DNA of 64,000 nucleotides from Panicum virgatum (Eukaryota; Streptophyta; Magnoliopsida; Poales; Poaceae). Position numbers and translations under genes: made by a program. This document shows positions 11,600-22,015 of this stretch, piece by piece (within the stretch, counting starts at the first letter, position 1; each line of letters begins with the position of its first letter). Where the stretch lies: assembly GCF_016808335.1 (NCBI RefSeq), contig NC_053138.1:53908951-53972950 (forward strand). Direction: 5' to 3'. Below the pieces are notes generated by a model. The model was not told where the DNA came from. It saw nothing but the letters and a program-made list of their open reading frames with translations, and did no database searches.

Positions 11600-13689
11600 T
11601 GGCGGGCCCTTCTTGCCTCTCTTGCCCCGCTTGGGTTTCTTTGGGGTTTCCTGGCTTTGCTGCCCTCTGCGGGCGCGTCCACCTTGCGTTTGCCCCTTTC
11701 GCTGTTGAAGATAGCTCCAACTGCCTCTTCGCCAGAGGCGAAGTTGGTCGCTATGTCGAACAGCTCGTTCGTGCTAGTGGGAGGGTTCCGTCCCAGCTCG
11801 CGCACGAGATCCCTACACGTGGTGCCCAAATGAAAGGCATTGATGACCTCGGAGTCCTTCACGCTAGGGAGCTCAGTGCACTGCTTGGTGAAACACCGGA
11901 TGTAGTCTCGCAAGGGCTCGTTAGGTTGCTGACGGCACCCTCGAAGATCCCAAGAGTTGCCAGGGCACACGTATGTGCCCTGGAAATTGCCCACGAAGGT
12001 CCTGACCAGGTCAGACCAGTCGTGGATCTGGTTGGCAGGGAGATGCTCAAGTCAGGTACGTGCTGAGTCCGCAAGGTGCAGGGGAAGGTTGCGGATGATG
12101 ATAGCATCGTCGGTTGTGCCGCCCAGCTGACACGCTAGGCGGTAGTCGCTGAGCAAGAGCCCGGGATCCGTCTCTCCCGAGTACTTGGTGAGCGTGGTGG
12201 GCTGCCGAAAGCGTGGGGGGAATGGAGCAGCGCGGATTTCCTGGCTGAACACACGGGTGCCCGGAGGCTCCGGTGATGGACTCCTATCCGCCTTGTGATC
12301 GTAGCGTCCACCACGTCGAGGGTGGTAGCCGTGAGCGGCACCGTCCTCCTTCTTCTGGTTCAGGACGTTGCGGGCGTCGTGGTCGTAGGCATTGCCGCAC
12401 GTGTCCCGAAGTTGATCCTTTGCAGGAGTCAGCTTGACACGATCATGCACCGAGGGTGCCTTCGCGCCGTTCGCCGCTGATGGGGTGTGTACAGAGGCCT
12501 CGCGGTCCTGCTGTGCTGCCCCGCCAGTTTTTGCCGAGGCCACCGTGCGCCGACGAGACGCAGATCTCTTGGCTTGCTGGACCACAGCATCCTCGAGAAG
12601 CGCATGTGCCTCTTTGCACAGGTTGTGTCCCTCGGGCGTCGATGGTTCGAGCATGGCACGGATCAGAAGCACTGCCGCAGTGATCTTCTGGCTGGCCCTG
12701 GGCAAACCCAGAGGACTTCCCTCGTGGCCGTCCGCCAGGATCTGCTGCTGAGCGACGTGTCCCGCCTCTCGAGCTTTCGTACCACGGCCGGCACGCTCTT
12801 GCTCGAGGGTGAGACACAATTTCTGCATTTGCCAACGCTCCTCGTCGAGCTTGACTCCAAGCTCTCGGAGTTGCGCCAGCTGAGCTTGTTGCTCCACTGC
12901 ATCAGACGGGACGGGTGGTGCAACTGCTGCAGTTGCTCCTACTGCGGCTGTTGCAGTGTGAGCCGTGTCTGCCACAGCAACATCGTCATCGGTATCGCTA
13001 GGATCCCCAACCTCAGCAACGAAGCATTCCCGTGTTGGGTCGTAGTCCCCCATGCTAGAGTCGTCGGAACAGGTGAGGCAGTAATCCGCCGCAGCCTGAA
13101 ATGACAAGAAACCTCCGAGGTCGAGGACCCCAGAGTAGTCCTACTCCGGGTTCATGCGATCTTGCGTGAGGACAGACCCTTTGTCCGCGGAGTCGGGGTA
13201 TGAAGTATCTGGTGTGGATGCGATGAGACTGTGAGCCGAGAGCAAGTGATGCCCAGGCAAGTCCTCGTACGCGCTCATGTTGGTGCTGACAAAGGACGCA
13301 TAGACTGCGGCAGAAGCCCGCATCCCGTAAGGGTAGCGCAGAGGCCTAGCCGCGGGCCCTTCTGTCGGCATTGTTGTCGTGTTCGGTGGTGAAAAGGTGG
13401 TGTGGCCCACCCTGGCATCGCTTCGTGGCACGCTAGCCTCGACCCACGTGGGGGAGCCAGCGTGCGCCACTTCGCGCCGCTCCATGTACGCTTGCCACGC
13501 GCGGCGTCCCAAGCGCCTCTAGCGTCGAGGCTGTGGTGCCGGAACGTCGGGGTTGATCCTTGGCGAGAGGAGCTCCATGAGGTAACCGTTGTCGGTTGCC
13601 CTGAACTCAAGACTCTCGAACCAGATCACGTATCCCGCTAGAAACGGATCCGATGCTCCCATGGGAAACGGGTTGGATGTGCCCGCCAT
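11600..13689 (-). pseudogene. Gypsy gag, nonsense-broken
   Basis: Gag would form the virus-like particle. The likely start is the ATG at 13689 (MAGTSNPFPMGASDPFLAGY), about 60 bases after the primer-binding site. One frame is readable to about 11600 with three in-frame stops (near 13519, 13141 and 12052). The core gag domain spans about 12250-11700: LTKYSGETDPGLLLSDYRLA, then LVRTFVGNFQGTY, CRQQPNEPLRDYIRCFTKQC and FHLGTTCRDLVRELGR. The central part is Ala/Gln/Glu-rich and probably coiled coil (about 12760-12900). The frame shifts into protease near 11590. Confidence 0.85.
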
Positions 13690-13732
13690 CTGGAAAACAA
13701 GCGGGAACAAGAGATGATTGTCACGCAGCGGC

Positions 13733-13751
13733 CCCTACCTGGCGCGCCAAC
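13733..13751 (-). other. Gypsy primer-binding site
   Basis: Immediately inside the 5' LTR the minus strand reads GT then TGGCGCGCCAGGTAGGGG, the form of primer-binding site found at this place in many grass Gypsy elements. It fixes the element's orientation as minus. Confidence 0.85.
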
Positions 13752-15077
13752 TGTCGGTGTCCTGACCCCGCGGCCCGGCTCCAACTAGTAAATGTGCTGC
13801 GTGTCCCTGTCTCCAGATGGTTGATGCAAGAAGAAACACAATGACACCGGGTTTATCCTGGTTCCGGCCAATGAGGCCGTACGTCCAGCAGAGGAGTTTG
13901 CACTGTATTACTTGCACCGGAGTGCTTGTAGTAGGGGATACAAGCTTGTGCGAGAAAGCGAGGAAAGCTCCCAGGTCCCTTGTGCGCTAGGATCGATTGG
14001 GTCAAGTGCCAATGTCGAGAGGTGTGGTGGGCGTGAGCCGGTGCATGCTCTGTCCGTCCCATATGAGGCTCTGCCTCCTCCTTTTATAGACCAAGGAGAG
14101 GAGAGTTACACGTGTAGGATATCTACGGGTTGCCTCTTGTTTCCCCGGTCCGAGGAAGAACAGTTGGTCTTCCCTGTCGCCGAGCACTGGGGAGCGCGGT
14201 GTCAGGCGTGGGCGTCGTCCTTGTGTCCTTTGACTGGGCCCAGGGCGTGTCCGCGTCCTGTAGCGCCAGTTGACGGCGTGGCGATGACGATTGGGCGCGC
14301 GGTGCCTTAAGTCGGATGAAGTGGGACGTCGAGGGTGCCGCGGGGCAGGTCTTCCCCCGGTCAAAAGCCGTACTGTTGTTCGAGGGTCGTTGCCCATGTC
14401 CGCCGAGGGTCCTGCAAGGGAGGAAGGTACAAGGAGTGGGCAGCACAGTGGTGAGAGGTGTCAGGCAAGTCCACACAGAGCTCCGCGGTCTTGCCCCGTG
14501 CCGGGAATAGCGGCACAGTGGCGGGCGCAGGTTGAGGAGACGCCGGTCACATCCGCTGTGCGGCGTGGCGGTTGACGCCAGCTGACGCCGCCTGACACAG
14601 CATGACCCCCGCCCCATGCCATTGAGTGGTTGGCGAGTAAATGTGCCCCGTCCCGTCAGGTGGTTGTGCCGTAGCTCTAGCCTGCCGAGGGCGGTCTCGA
14701 ACGAGGCGGAGATCGCCCCTGTGCTGAGGCCTTGTAGAGGGCTCGGCTGAGGGGGCCTCGAGCGAGGCGGAACCCGTCCCGCATCGAGGGGTCCCAGCGG
14801 GTGACCCTCGAGCGAGTCGGAGTTTGCCTCCGCCTTGAGGGTACCCAACGGGGAACCCTCGAGCGAGGCGGAGATGTCTCCGCAGCCAGTGAGGCCTCAG
14901 AGGGGCCGTACCGTGGTGCTGGGCCGTGGGCCGAGCGTGACTTGGGCTTTCCACACCTGAAGAGGCTTTGGACGCCCAAGTTTGGGAAGGATCCGGTCCG
15001 GGTGCCAAATCCCATTTGCATGTGTTGAGGGTGCTTTAGCCCTGGGTTAGGGTGCCCCATGATTATTGTACCCGACA
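13752..15077 (-). repeat. Gypsy 5' LTR
   Basis: On the minus strand it begins TGTCGGGTACAATAATCATGG and ends GGTCAGGACACCGACA. A minus-strand TATA box (TCTATAAAAGGAGG) at about 14077-14090 would serve as the element promoter. It is the partner of 1438-2765. Confidence 0.93.
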
Positions 15078-15082
15078 CTACT

Positions 15083-15965
15083 ATTTGGTCAAGAGTGACC
15101 GGTTTAACCGATGCACCCCCATCGGTTCAACTGATGCCTTCACAGAAAAAGGCACAACGGCTTGCAATGGATACTTTGAGTTGGTGGCCTTTATATATGG
15201 GTTACCCTAATCATTTGAAACTTGCTAGAGTTGCTAGAAGTCACACCCACACCCAAGAACGTCTCCAAGCCATCCCAGAGCTTAGTGATCAAATCTTTAG
15301 TCCTTAGCACATTTTTAAGAGTATTAGTGCTAGGTTAGCTCTTAAGTGAGTGAGAAAGCGAGGTGTTTCTACCTTGTGCATGGTTCTAGAGTGAACCAAA
15401 TATAGTATCTCGGTGCACTGACCCCTTGGAGCATTGGTGGCTCGCCAGCAAGTCAAAGACCCTCCGGCTTGGTGTGGAGCGGCATTGACAACTTTGTGTG
15501 GGGGATGTGGAGACCCCCATCCTTCATGAGCAAGCTTCTTAGTGGAAAGCGGGATTAAGGTGACCATGGTTGTGTCCACGGAAGAGACTTGATTGCCAGG
15601 AAGCGATACTCTTCGTGAGTGCTTCAACAACATGGATGTTGATGTGCCTTTGTGGCAAACCGAACCACTGGATAAATCCTCGTGTTGAGAGTTTACTTCC
15701 TCTTATACTTCATTTACGTTTCCACATTTCATATTGCAACTTGTGTGCCTTTACTTTCATAAAATAGTATTTTGATAGGATTGGTTACAGGTTGTTAAAC
15801 TGTCTTTGGGATGAGGGTTTTACACTAGTTGAATCATAGTTGTACATCTTTATAGCTTGACTTAGTTTAGGTTTTGTGCAAACTAGTTGGAGCCATATGT
15901 TAAGATTTTTAAGTTGTCTAATTCACCCCCTCTCCCTCTTAGGCTAGACGACCCGATCACCTTCA
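15083..15965 (+). repeat. Copia (SIRE-like) LTR, right piece
   Basis: Continuation of the LTR split at 1437/15078. It shows the same theme of CCGGTTTAACCGATGC and CATCGGTTCAACTGATGCC repeats as the left piece. A candidate TATA box (TTTATATATGGG) lies at 15190-15201. The end is set at TTCA (15962-15965) because the tRNA-Met-type primer-binding site follows. Confidence 0.7.
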
Positions 15966-15967
15966 AT

Positions 15968-15980
15968 TGGTATCAGAACC
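15968..15980 (+). other. Copia primer-binding site
   Basis: TGGTATCAGAACC directly after the LTR end. TGGTATCAGAGC, complementary to initiator tRNA-Met, is the usual Copia primer-binding site, so one base differs. It gives plus orientation to the Copia element. Confidence 0.85.
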
Positions 15981-16089
15981 GGGACTCACTTCTTTCACAA
16001 AAAAATCCAATTCCATTGGCAATTTATGTTTACCAGCTCATTATATCGGTTAGGCTTCACCGCCTAGTGAGTTAGATCTTTGGGGGAAG

Positions 16090-16525
16090 GGATGGATCCC
16101 TTTAGAAATACTCACATTGGAAGGTTCTTATGCAAGCCCATCTCCAAGCAACGGGCCTAAATATTTGGAGAGTAGTTAGTGAAGGCATGAAAATAACAAT
16201 AGAAGCAAAATGATGTTATTGCAAAAAATATAATTTTGTCTTCTCTAGGTGATAGTGTGTTCAATCGTGTTTTTACTTGTGAAAATGCTAATGAGCTATG
16301 GAAGACAATCAAAGAGAATCATGAAGGCTCAGGGGATGTTGCCAATGAAAGATATCATGTTCTCATTTATAAGCTTAATAATTTTAAGCAACTTAATGAT
16401 GAGGATGCCCAATCTATGTACTCACGATTGAATATTCTTGTGAATGAGATTAGTTCCCTAGGTGTGAAGCAAATTGGAAACACGACACTCATTCACAAGA
16501 TGCTTTACTCACTTCAGAGGCCGGA
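16090..16525 (+). pseudogene. Copia gag fragment, truncated
   Basis: Plus strand, after the primer-binding site. 16236-16515 gives an open gag-like stretch (GDSVFNRVFTCENANELWKT, ERYHVLIYKLNNFKQLNDED, QSMYSRLNILVNEISSLG) of the UBN2 / Copia gag polypeptide family. Upstream codons include stops. Near 16525 it passes straight into CACTA transposase-like sequence, so the rest of the Copia element is absent here. The junction could be a deletion, or the CACTA remnant may be the older host of the insertion. Confidence 0.8.
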
Positions 16526-17560
16526 AAGAGATTGGTATTCTTGGTCATGTTTTCCTTCATAATATGTTCCCTTTTGAAAGATTCTCCGCAAAACCTAAAG
16601 AAATAGGTTCGTAATCAGGCTCGTCCGGAAGGAAGCATTGCGAAGGGTTAAGTGACAGAGAAGGTCATTGAGCTTTGCGTTCACTATGTGGATGAACTTT
16701 GCCCGATTGGGGTTCTAGTATAACGACATGAGGGGAGGTTGATTGGAAAGGGAACACTTGGGAGGAAATCAGTAAATGCCAATGATCATGCTACGTTGAG
16801 CAAAGCACATCTTACAGTTCTGCAACAATCAGTCTTGGTAGCTCCATATATGGAGGAGCACAAAAAAATAGTGCGAAGCAGGTACCCTTCAAAATCTGAA
16901 ACATGGATTACAAATCATCATAATGATACGTTCGCCACCTGGTTGCAGAAGGAACTCATGGGCAGTGATGAAATTCATGAGCAGCTAGCCTGGCTGGCTA
17001 GAATCTTGACGTACCAAGGATATGAAATTAATGGATACCCATTTTACATAAGAGCCCAAGATAATAAGAGCACCAATCAAAATAGTGGTGTCCGTATAGA
17101 TGCCACAGACTCTAGTGGCCAAACAAACTTATATTTTGGTTACATTGAGAAGATCTGGGAACTTGACTATGGGCCACTGAAGATTCCTCTATTTCATTGC
17201 CAATGGGTGAAGCTGACTGGAAAAGGTGTCAATATCGACGAGTACGGAATGACAACAGTAGACATCAAAGAGCTTGGCTTTCGAGTCTAGATAAGTCTGG
17301 AAAGGACAAGTCACATGGAGTTGAGCCAAAGCGTCATATTGTTCTAGCAGGTAAATGAAAAATTGTGGGAGTCGACGATGTCACAGATGAAGATGAATAG
17401 AACAAGGTTGAAGACATGACTCCGACCCGTTTGTTGTGGAGGTCGACACAAGTATCCTTTTAGCCCAAGAGGAGGCTCCCTACGCGCGCCATGATCACAA
17501 TGAAGGGACAATTGTAAAGCGAACCATCATTAATATTCCATTAGTTGAATGATCATCTCT
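16525..17560 (+). pseudogene. CACTA (En/Spm) transposase-type remnant, DUF4218/DUF4216-like
   Basis: 16525-16735 translates, across stops and frame changes, to the end of a DUF4218-like region (ILGHV, then LHNMFPFERF, and later DELCPIGV). 16739-17290 is open for 183 codons (GKGTLGRKSVNANDHATLSK, APYMEEHKKIVRSRYPSK, NDTFATWLQKEL). It continues into a DUF4216-like domain (YFGYIEKIWELDY, KIPLFHCQWV, EYGMTTVDIKELGF). Both domains sit next to the transposase in grass CACTA elements. The N-terminal transposase is missing. There is a loss near 17000, where an expected spacer before LTYQGYEINGY looks shortened. 17300-17555 continues in broken frames (SGKDKSHGVEPK). Confidence 0.85.
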
Positions 17561-17884
17561 TGTAATATTTCTCATCAATATTTACTATTTGTACTCATCA
17601 TTTGAAATATTTGTTATATTATTTGTGAGGACTGTATAGAGTCTTATTGTAACCTAGATATAAAAATAGTCTCTCATAGAATAATTTTTGGGAAAAAGAT
17701 AAGAAAACACACACTCAGTCACAGACACTCTCTCTCTCTCTCTCCCGGATATTTGTGAATTTTCTGAAATTATATTTGATTTTTGACAAATATTTTGAAG
17801 AAATATTTGATTTATTAGCCAATTAATAGATTTAGAAGAGAACAAGAAAGGGAAAAGAAAACAAAACAAAAATAAAAAGGTAGC

Positions 17885-18060
17885 TTATGGTACTAGGTGG
17901 AAAGACAAACTGGTACCGAGTGCAAAAACTACCCGGTACCAAAGGAGTGCCTTTGGTACCGGGTGGTAATTTCACCTGGTACTAAAGCTGACTTTCACCG
18001 GATACTTCGGGTATATGTCCGGAGTGTCCGGACATCGTTTCCGACTTGTTCCAGCCATTT
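17885..18060 (+). repeat. CACTA-like subterminal repeats
   Basis: Several short direct and inverted copies of GGTACCGGGT / TGGTACTAAAG / CCGGTACCAAAG. Arrays of this sort near the ends are where CACTA transposase binds. They follow the transposase remnant, so this is probably its 3' end. I did not find a clean CACTA/TAGTG terminus. 17561-17884 between is AT-rich with a (CT)n run at 17727-17744. Confidence 0.55.
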
Positions 18061-18238
18061 GTACTGGTGGTCACTCCTCTCATTTTTACAACTCAAAACA
18101 AATTACAGGGGCAAAGTGTGACTAACTATTTCTTTGTTGTTTGGAGAATACTAGAGAAAATATTCCCAGAAAAGTATACTGATTATTACAACAAAATAGA
18201 AACCAAAGACAATTATTACAAGGACTGAAGAGAGCGTA

Positions 18239-20947
18239 TCACACACATTCAATGTTGGCAATGTGCTGTACAAAGCTTCGACTACTTCCCTCCAGTTTCT
18301 CCACGAAGTCCCCTGGCATCATTCGGGCATACAAGTGCTGAAGGAACCTAACGTATGTAAGGCCTTCAGGAACATCTTTCAAATTCCACAGCTCATAAAC
18401 TTCAAGGTATGTTAAGTTTGCAATGGCACCATCACTTATCTGAATTGAGCTCAAATTCTCCAGCTTTCCTAGGTAGAGTTGCTTGAGCTTTGGAAACCAT
18501 CCAGAACAGAATACCAAGGATTTCCCATCGTATGCACAATAAAGGTTAAGGTAAACAAGATTTACTATTTGATACAAGGAACTCAGAGGGTCTTGTATTA
18601 GCCCAGACCAGCGCAGTGTTAGGACCTTAAGCTTTTCAAAACCATGAGATGTTGGGAAAAGCGCCCCTTCTGCCAATTTGCCAGTCAAGTAGAACTTCTC
18701 CAGATTCTTGAGTGAGCTAAGATTTTGCAAATTAAGGACTTCTTTCTCACCAGAAGTTGCGACTGCCAACTTTGTAAGGACCGTCATCTTCCTGATGGAA
18801 GCCCAGAGATCTGTGTTGTAGCTTTGTTGGACTGCTGTAACACCCAAGCTTCTTAGTTGTGTCATGTATCCAAGATCGTTGGCTAAAACTTTGTTGGCTT
18901 TCACCTCACGAAGAGTTTGCAAGTTTTTGAGACTACGGATATTCCCAAATATCGATGTGCCATACAAATCATTACTCACAGACAAGTGCCGTAAGGTTGT
19001 GAGCATTGTTATTTCAGACGGCAACTCCCTCACACGGGCAAACCTGAGATGCAGTGTCTGTAGTTTTTTCAGCTTTGCCAATGATTTTGGTATCTTCTTC
19101 ACTCTAGTACGCGAGAAATCAAGGCAGTGCAGATTGAACAAACCAGTTATGGCGTCTGGAATATCCTCGAGGCGAGAATATCTGAGGCACAGGACTCTTA
19201 ACAGTTTGAAATTCGATGAAGCAGTATTGATCCAGGAAACCGGCACGTGTTTGTCAAACAACAAAAATGAGCGCAGATGCTTTGAAGATGGGCCTGCCTG
19301 ATAGATTTGGCCTCCACTGTGCACAGATATACGGTTTGCTACATCGCCAATGTCTGTTATATCTGGCTGATGACAGATATGACCAAACCTCTCCTTCCTT
19401 GATATAGTCAGTGTCATTTCTCTGACAAGGTCGTGCAACTGAAACCTTTTGGGTCGTCCAAATTCATTCCTTTCTTTTACTTGAACCAATGAGCGCTGAG
19501 TAAGTTCCTTCAGGTACTCCTCAGCTATTTCCTCCAATGTTGTCTCTGTTCCTCGGTCTTCCACAAAACCTTCAGCTACCCACAATCTGATTATCCACTT
19601 GCGCCGTATTTGGTAATCTTCAGGGAATAAGCCACAGTACAGGAAGCAATTCCTCAAGTGGCTCGGAAGGTCATTCAAACTTAACTTCAGGACACTCGAG
19701 ACCCAGTAGAGTTCCGGGTTGTTTGTTAGTTGCCAATTCAGTTGATTATAGAATAGTCTCCACTCTTGCTCCTCCATTTCTCTGTAGGATAGAAGGCTCC
19801 CTATAGCTACAATAGCAAGAGGCAAACCTTGACACTTCTCCAAAATTTTGTTTGCCCAGTGAACAAGACCTTGAGGATATGTTGCTGTTTCCTTGTCGAG
19901 CTTTGAGAATGCCTTTTTGCTGAAGAGCTCCCATGATTCTCTTTGTGAAAGAAAGCCGATTCTGATGGTGTGGTTCTGCTGAGCTATTGACGCAACAGGT
20001 TCCATTCGAGTAGTAATGACGACTCTACTTCCACACATATTCTTAACAAATGCTCGATCAAAAAATAACCAAGAATCTCTGTTCCACATGTCATCCAAAA
20101 CAATAAGGTACCTCTTGTCCCTGAGATGACTATGGATCCTCTCGACCAAATATGTACGATCAGTTATACCATGCTCATCTGATATATGAAGTTGCTTTAC
20201 GACTTTATTCAAAAGGTCTTCGACGTGATAATTTGGAGATACCGTGATCCAGGCACAGCAATCAAAGTTCTTTGTAACTTCTCGTTTCCTATAGATGCAG
20301 CTAATAAGAGTTGTTTTGCCTGAGCCTCCCATTCCGCAGATGGAGATAATTGCACGTTCCTTATCATGATCATTTATGCATTGTGTCAACTTCTGTGCTT
20401 CATCTTCATTTCCTATGATCAGATCATCATGATCATTCAAGTAGGAAGAATCAGACAGGTAAATCTGACGAGTGATATTATGGCTTGATGATCCACCACC
20501 AAGCCCAGCTACTGTGATACCATATCTATCTTTCATACTTGTTAGGTTCTGAAGGCGTGCTTTCACTTGCTTCAACTGAGCAGAAATATCACTCCATGCA
20601 GTGATATATCTCGAATGGTGGAACGCTCTCTTGATAAAATTTTCTGCGCTGTCCATTTTTCCAAGAAGAAATGCATATTCGTCGATGATATCCTCAACTT
20701 CAGATGCTATCTTTCTTACATTCTTCAACCAGGATTTAAGAATTTGGTCATTTTCACTGTATGGGTCTACTTGACTTATGTAGGCTTGCATTATTTCGAA
20801 CTCACTCTCAATTTCTTTCATGCTGTTCTCTGCCTCAAGTAAAATGTTGGCGCCTTTCCCTAATTTTGACTTAATTACACTCAGTGCAGCTCCTCCTAAT
20901 GTAGTTGCAATTTTTTGAAGCACAACTAGTATCAAACCTTCTGCCAT
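18239..20947 (-). CDS. CC-NBS-LRR disease resistance protein (RPM1-like)
   Basis: Single-exon, 902-residue intracellular immune receptor; such proteins sense pathogen effectors and trigger defence when ATP replaces ADP in the NB-ARC domain. An Rx-type coiled coil covers about residues 1-140, with an EDVID-like VEDIIDEY at 84-91. NB-ARC motifs come in order: P-loop GMGGSGKTT (205-213), kinase-2 LIVLDDMW (281-288), RNBS-B GSRVVITTR (306-314), GLPL (374-377), RNBS-D with CFLYCGLFPEDY (434-445), LWVAEGF (455-461). The MHD motif reads LHD (504-506). About 560-890 is leucine-rich repeats (LRVLCLRYSRLEDIPDAITG, LHCLDFSRTRVKKIPKSLAK). Length and start (MAEGLILVVL) fit the family. No stop or frameshift is seen, so it is probably functional. 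The ligand is unknown. Confidence 0.95.
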   Translation of the reverse strand: MAEGLILVVLQKIATTLGGAALSVIKSKLGKGANILLEAENSMKEIESEFEIMQAYISQVDPYSENDQILKSWLKNVRKIASEVEDIIDEYAFLLGKMDSAENFIKRAFHHSRYITAWSDISAQLKQVKARLQNLTSMKDRYGITVAGLGGGSSSHNITRQIYLSDSSYLNDHDDLIIGNEDEAQKLTQCINDHDKERAIISICGMGGSGKTTLISCIYRKREVTKNFDCCAWITVSPNYHVEDLLNKVVKQLHISDEHGITDRTYLVERIHSHLRDKRYLIVLDDMWNRDSWLFFDRAFVKNMCGSRVVITTRMEPVASIAQQNHTIRIGFLSQRESWELFSKKAFSKLDKETATYPQGLVHWANKILEKCQGLPLAIVAIGSLLSYREMEEQEWRLFYNQLNWQLTNNPELYWVSSVLKLSLNDLPSHLRNCFLYCGLFPEDYQIRRKWIIRLWVAEGFVEDRGTETTLEEIAEEYLKELTQRSLVQVKERNEFGRPKRFQLHDLVREMTLTISRKERFGHICHQPDITDIGDVANRISVHSGGQIYQAGPSSKHLRSFLLFDKHVPVSWINTASSNFKLLRVLCLRYSRLEDIPDAITGLFNLHCLDFSRTRVKKIPKSLAKLKKLQTLHLRFARVRELPSEITMLTTLRHLSVSNDLYGTSIFGNIRSLKNLQTLREVKANKVLANDLGYMTQLRSLGVTAVQQSYNTDLWASIRKMTVLTKLAVATSGEKEVLNLQNLSSLKNLEKFYLTGKLAEGALFPTSHGFEKLKVLTLRWSGLIQDPLSSLYQIVNLVYLNLYCAYDGKSLVFCSGWFPKLKQLYLGKLENLSSIQISDGAIANLTYLEVYELWNLKDVPEGLTYVRFLQHLYARMMPGDFVEKLEGSSRSFVQHIANIECV

Positions 20948-21634
20948 TGTTCTGGACTTCAGCTACTTAACTCGTCCTGCAGGTAATTTTAAAACAGAGT
21001 TAAGTGGGTAAAAATGCCTGTTAAACACCACATATAAGTCAAAAGATAAGATACATGTCGTTACTCATTGTTCTCATTTTCAGGCTATATTTTTCTCCTA
21101 AAACATGAAGAAACTAAATGCTCATGATATATTCTATTAGGCAGTAAGATAATGTTTCTTCTGAGACAAGAGCACAGAAATAGCAGAACAGGTATGAACT
21201 ATGAAGGTATGCTGATGTTTCACTCGATGCCCAACATAGGCAAAGAAGTAGTATATTCTTACCTTTCGTACAGAGTTATATATACCATAGGCCCGAGAAT
21301 ATTGGTGAACTCATTTATATTCTATATTTCGGTGACTGACTGCACTGGTTCCATATCCACCTACACACAGCAGTAAACAAATTCATGATCAAAATGTGTA
21401 ACTAGCACTTCAAGCTTTCAATATGTATCCACAGTATGACACGTAGATAGAATAGAGATGGAGAAGATTCATAAGAGAGATATTTGCGACGACAGAAAAA
21501 TATTGAAGTACACTGACACTCTAAAATAAGGACATACAAAAGTAATTTTAAAAAAGTATCTCAAGCATCATACATTCAACTGACATACATCCACGGATAT
21601 GAAAATAGAATGATTTCAACAGGGCACTAGAGTA
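20948..21634. other. NLR upstream region
   Basis: AT-rich presumed promoter and 5' leader of the minus-strand NLR. I could not place a certain TATA box. No other gene is visible. It is bounded by a Copia insertion that begins 687 bases beyond the start codon, so any promoter element further out has been moved more than 5 kb away. Confidence 0.5.
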
Positions 21635-22006
21635 TGTTGGCACTCCCTCACACACACAACACCCTCTTGCTTGCAGGTGGAGGAAGAAGATGAGAGGAAG
21701 AAGAAGGACTCAGAAAGAGCACACAAAGTGGAGCTGTTTAAGACTTTGAGCTGCAGTTGCTCTCCTCTTTATAGACACACCGGTCTAGGTGAGAATTTAC
21801 AAGGCATGGCTCTACAGTACAAGACAACCATGACTATTACATATACAATCATTTACTGCTACCATGCTGCAACTTGCAGCGGCTACTATGCACAACAGTC
21901 CTTTGCCGCCCAAGAGTAAATGGCAGGCTTGACTGAGTACAAGCTAGTGCTACTACTGCTACTAGGCATGGAAAAAGCAAACATGAGCATGGGTAATTAT
22001 CTATCA
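21635..22006 (-). repeat. Copia 3' LTR
   Basis: On the plus strand begins TGTTGGCACTCCCTCAC and ends GGTAATTATCTATCA. It is closely similar to 26418-26791. It contains a minus-strand TATA-like box (CTATAAAGAGGAG) around 21761-21773. Confidence 0.93.
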
Positions 22007-22015
22007 ATTCTTCCC

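Larger units (their letters stand above)
1438..15077 (-). mobile_element. Ty3/Gypsy LTR retrotransposon, Tat-like, nested in a Copia LTR
   Basis: Complete but inactive-looking element of about 13.6 kb on the minus strand. Two LTRs of about 1.3 kb lie at 13752-15077 (5') and 1438-2765 (3'). They begin TG and end CA and are flanked by the perfect 5-bp duplication CTACT (1433-1437, 15078-15082). Minus-strand order is gag, protease, reverse transcriptase, RNase H regions, integrase, which is the Gypsy order. Between integrase and the 3' LTR lie about 4.5 kb with a plus-strand (antisense) spliced gene, a known trait of Tat/Retand elements. In the first 115 LTR positions I count seven mismatches between the two LTRs, so the insertion is not very recent. 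Gag and pol carry many stops and frameshifts, so movement would need proteins from another copy. Confidence 0.93.

Noticed and set aside
18864..19301. Plus-strand 145-codon frame
   Set aside because: It is the antisense shadow of the NLR leucine-rich repeats.
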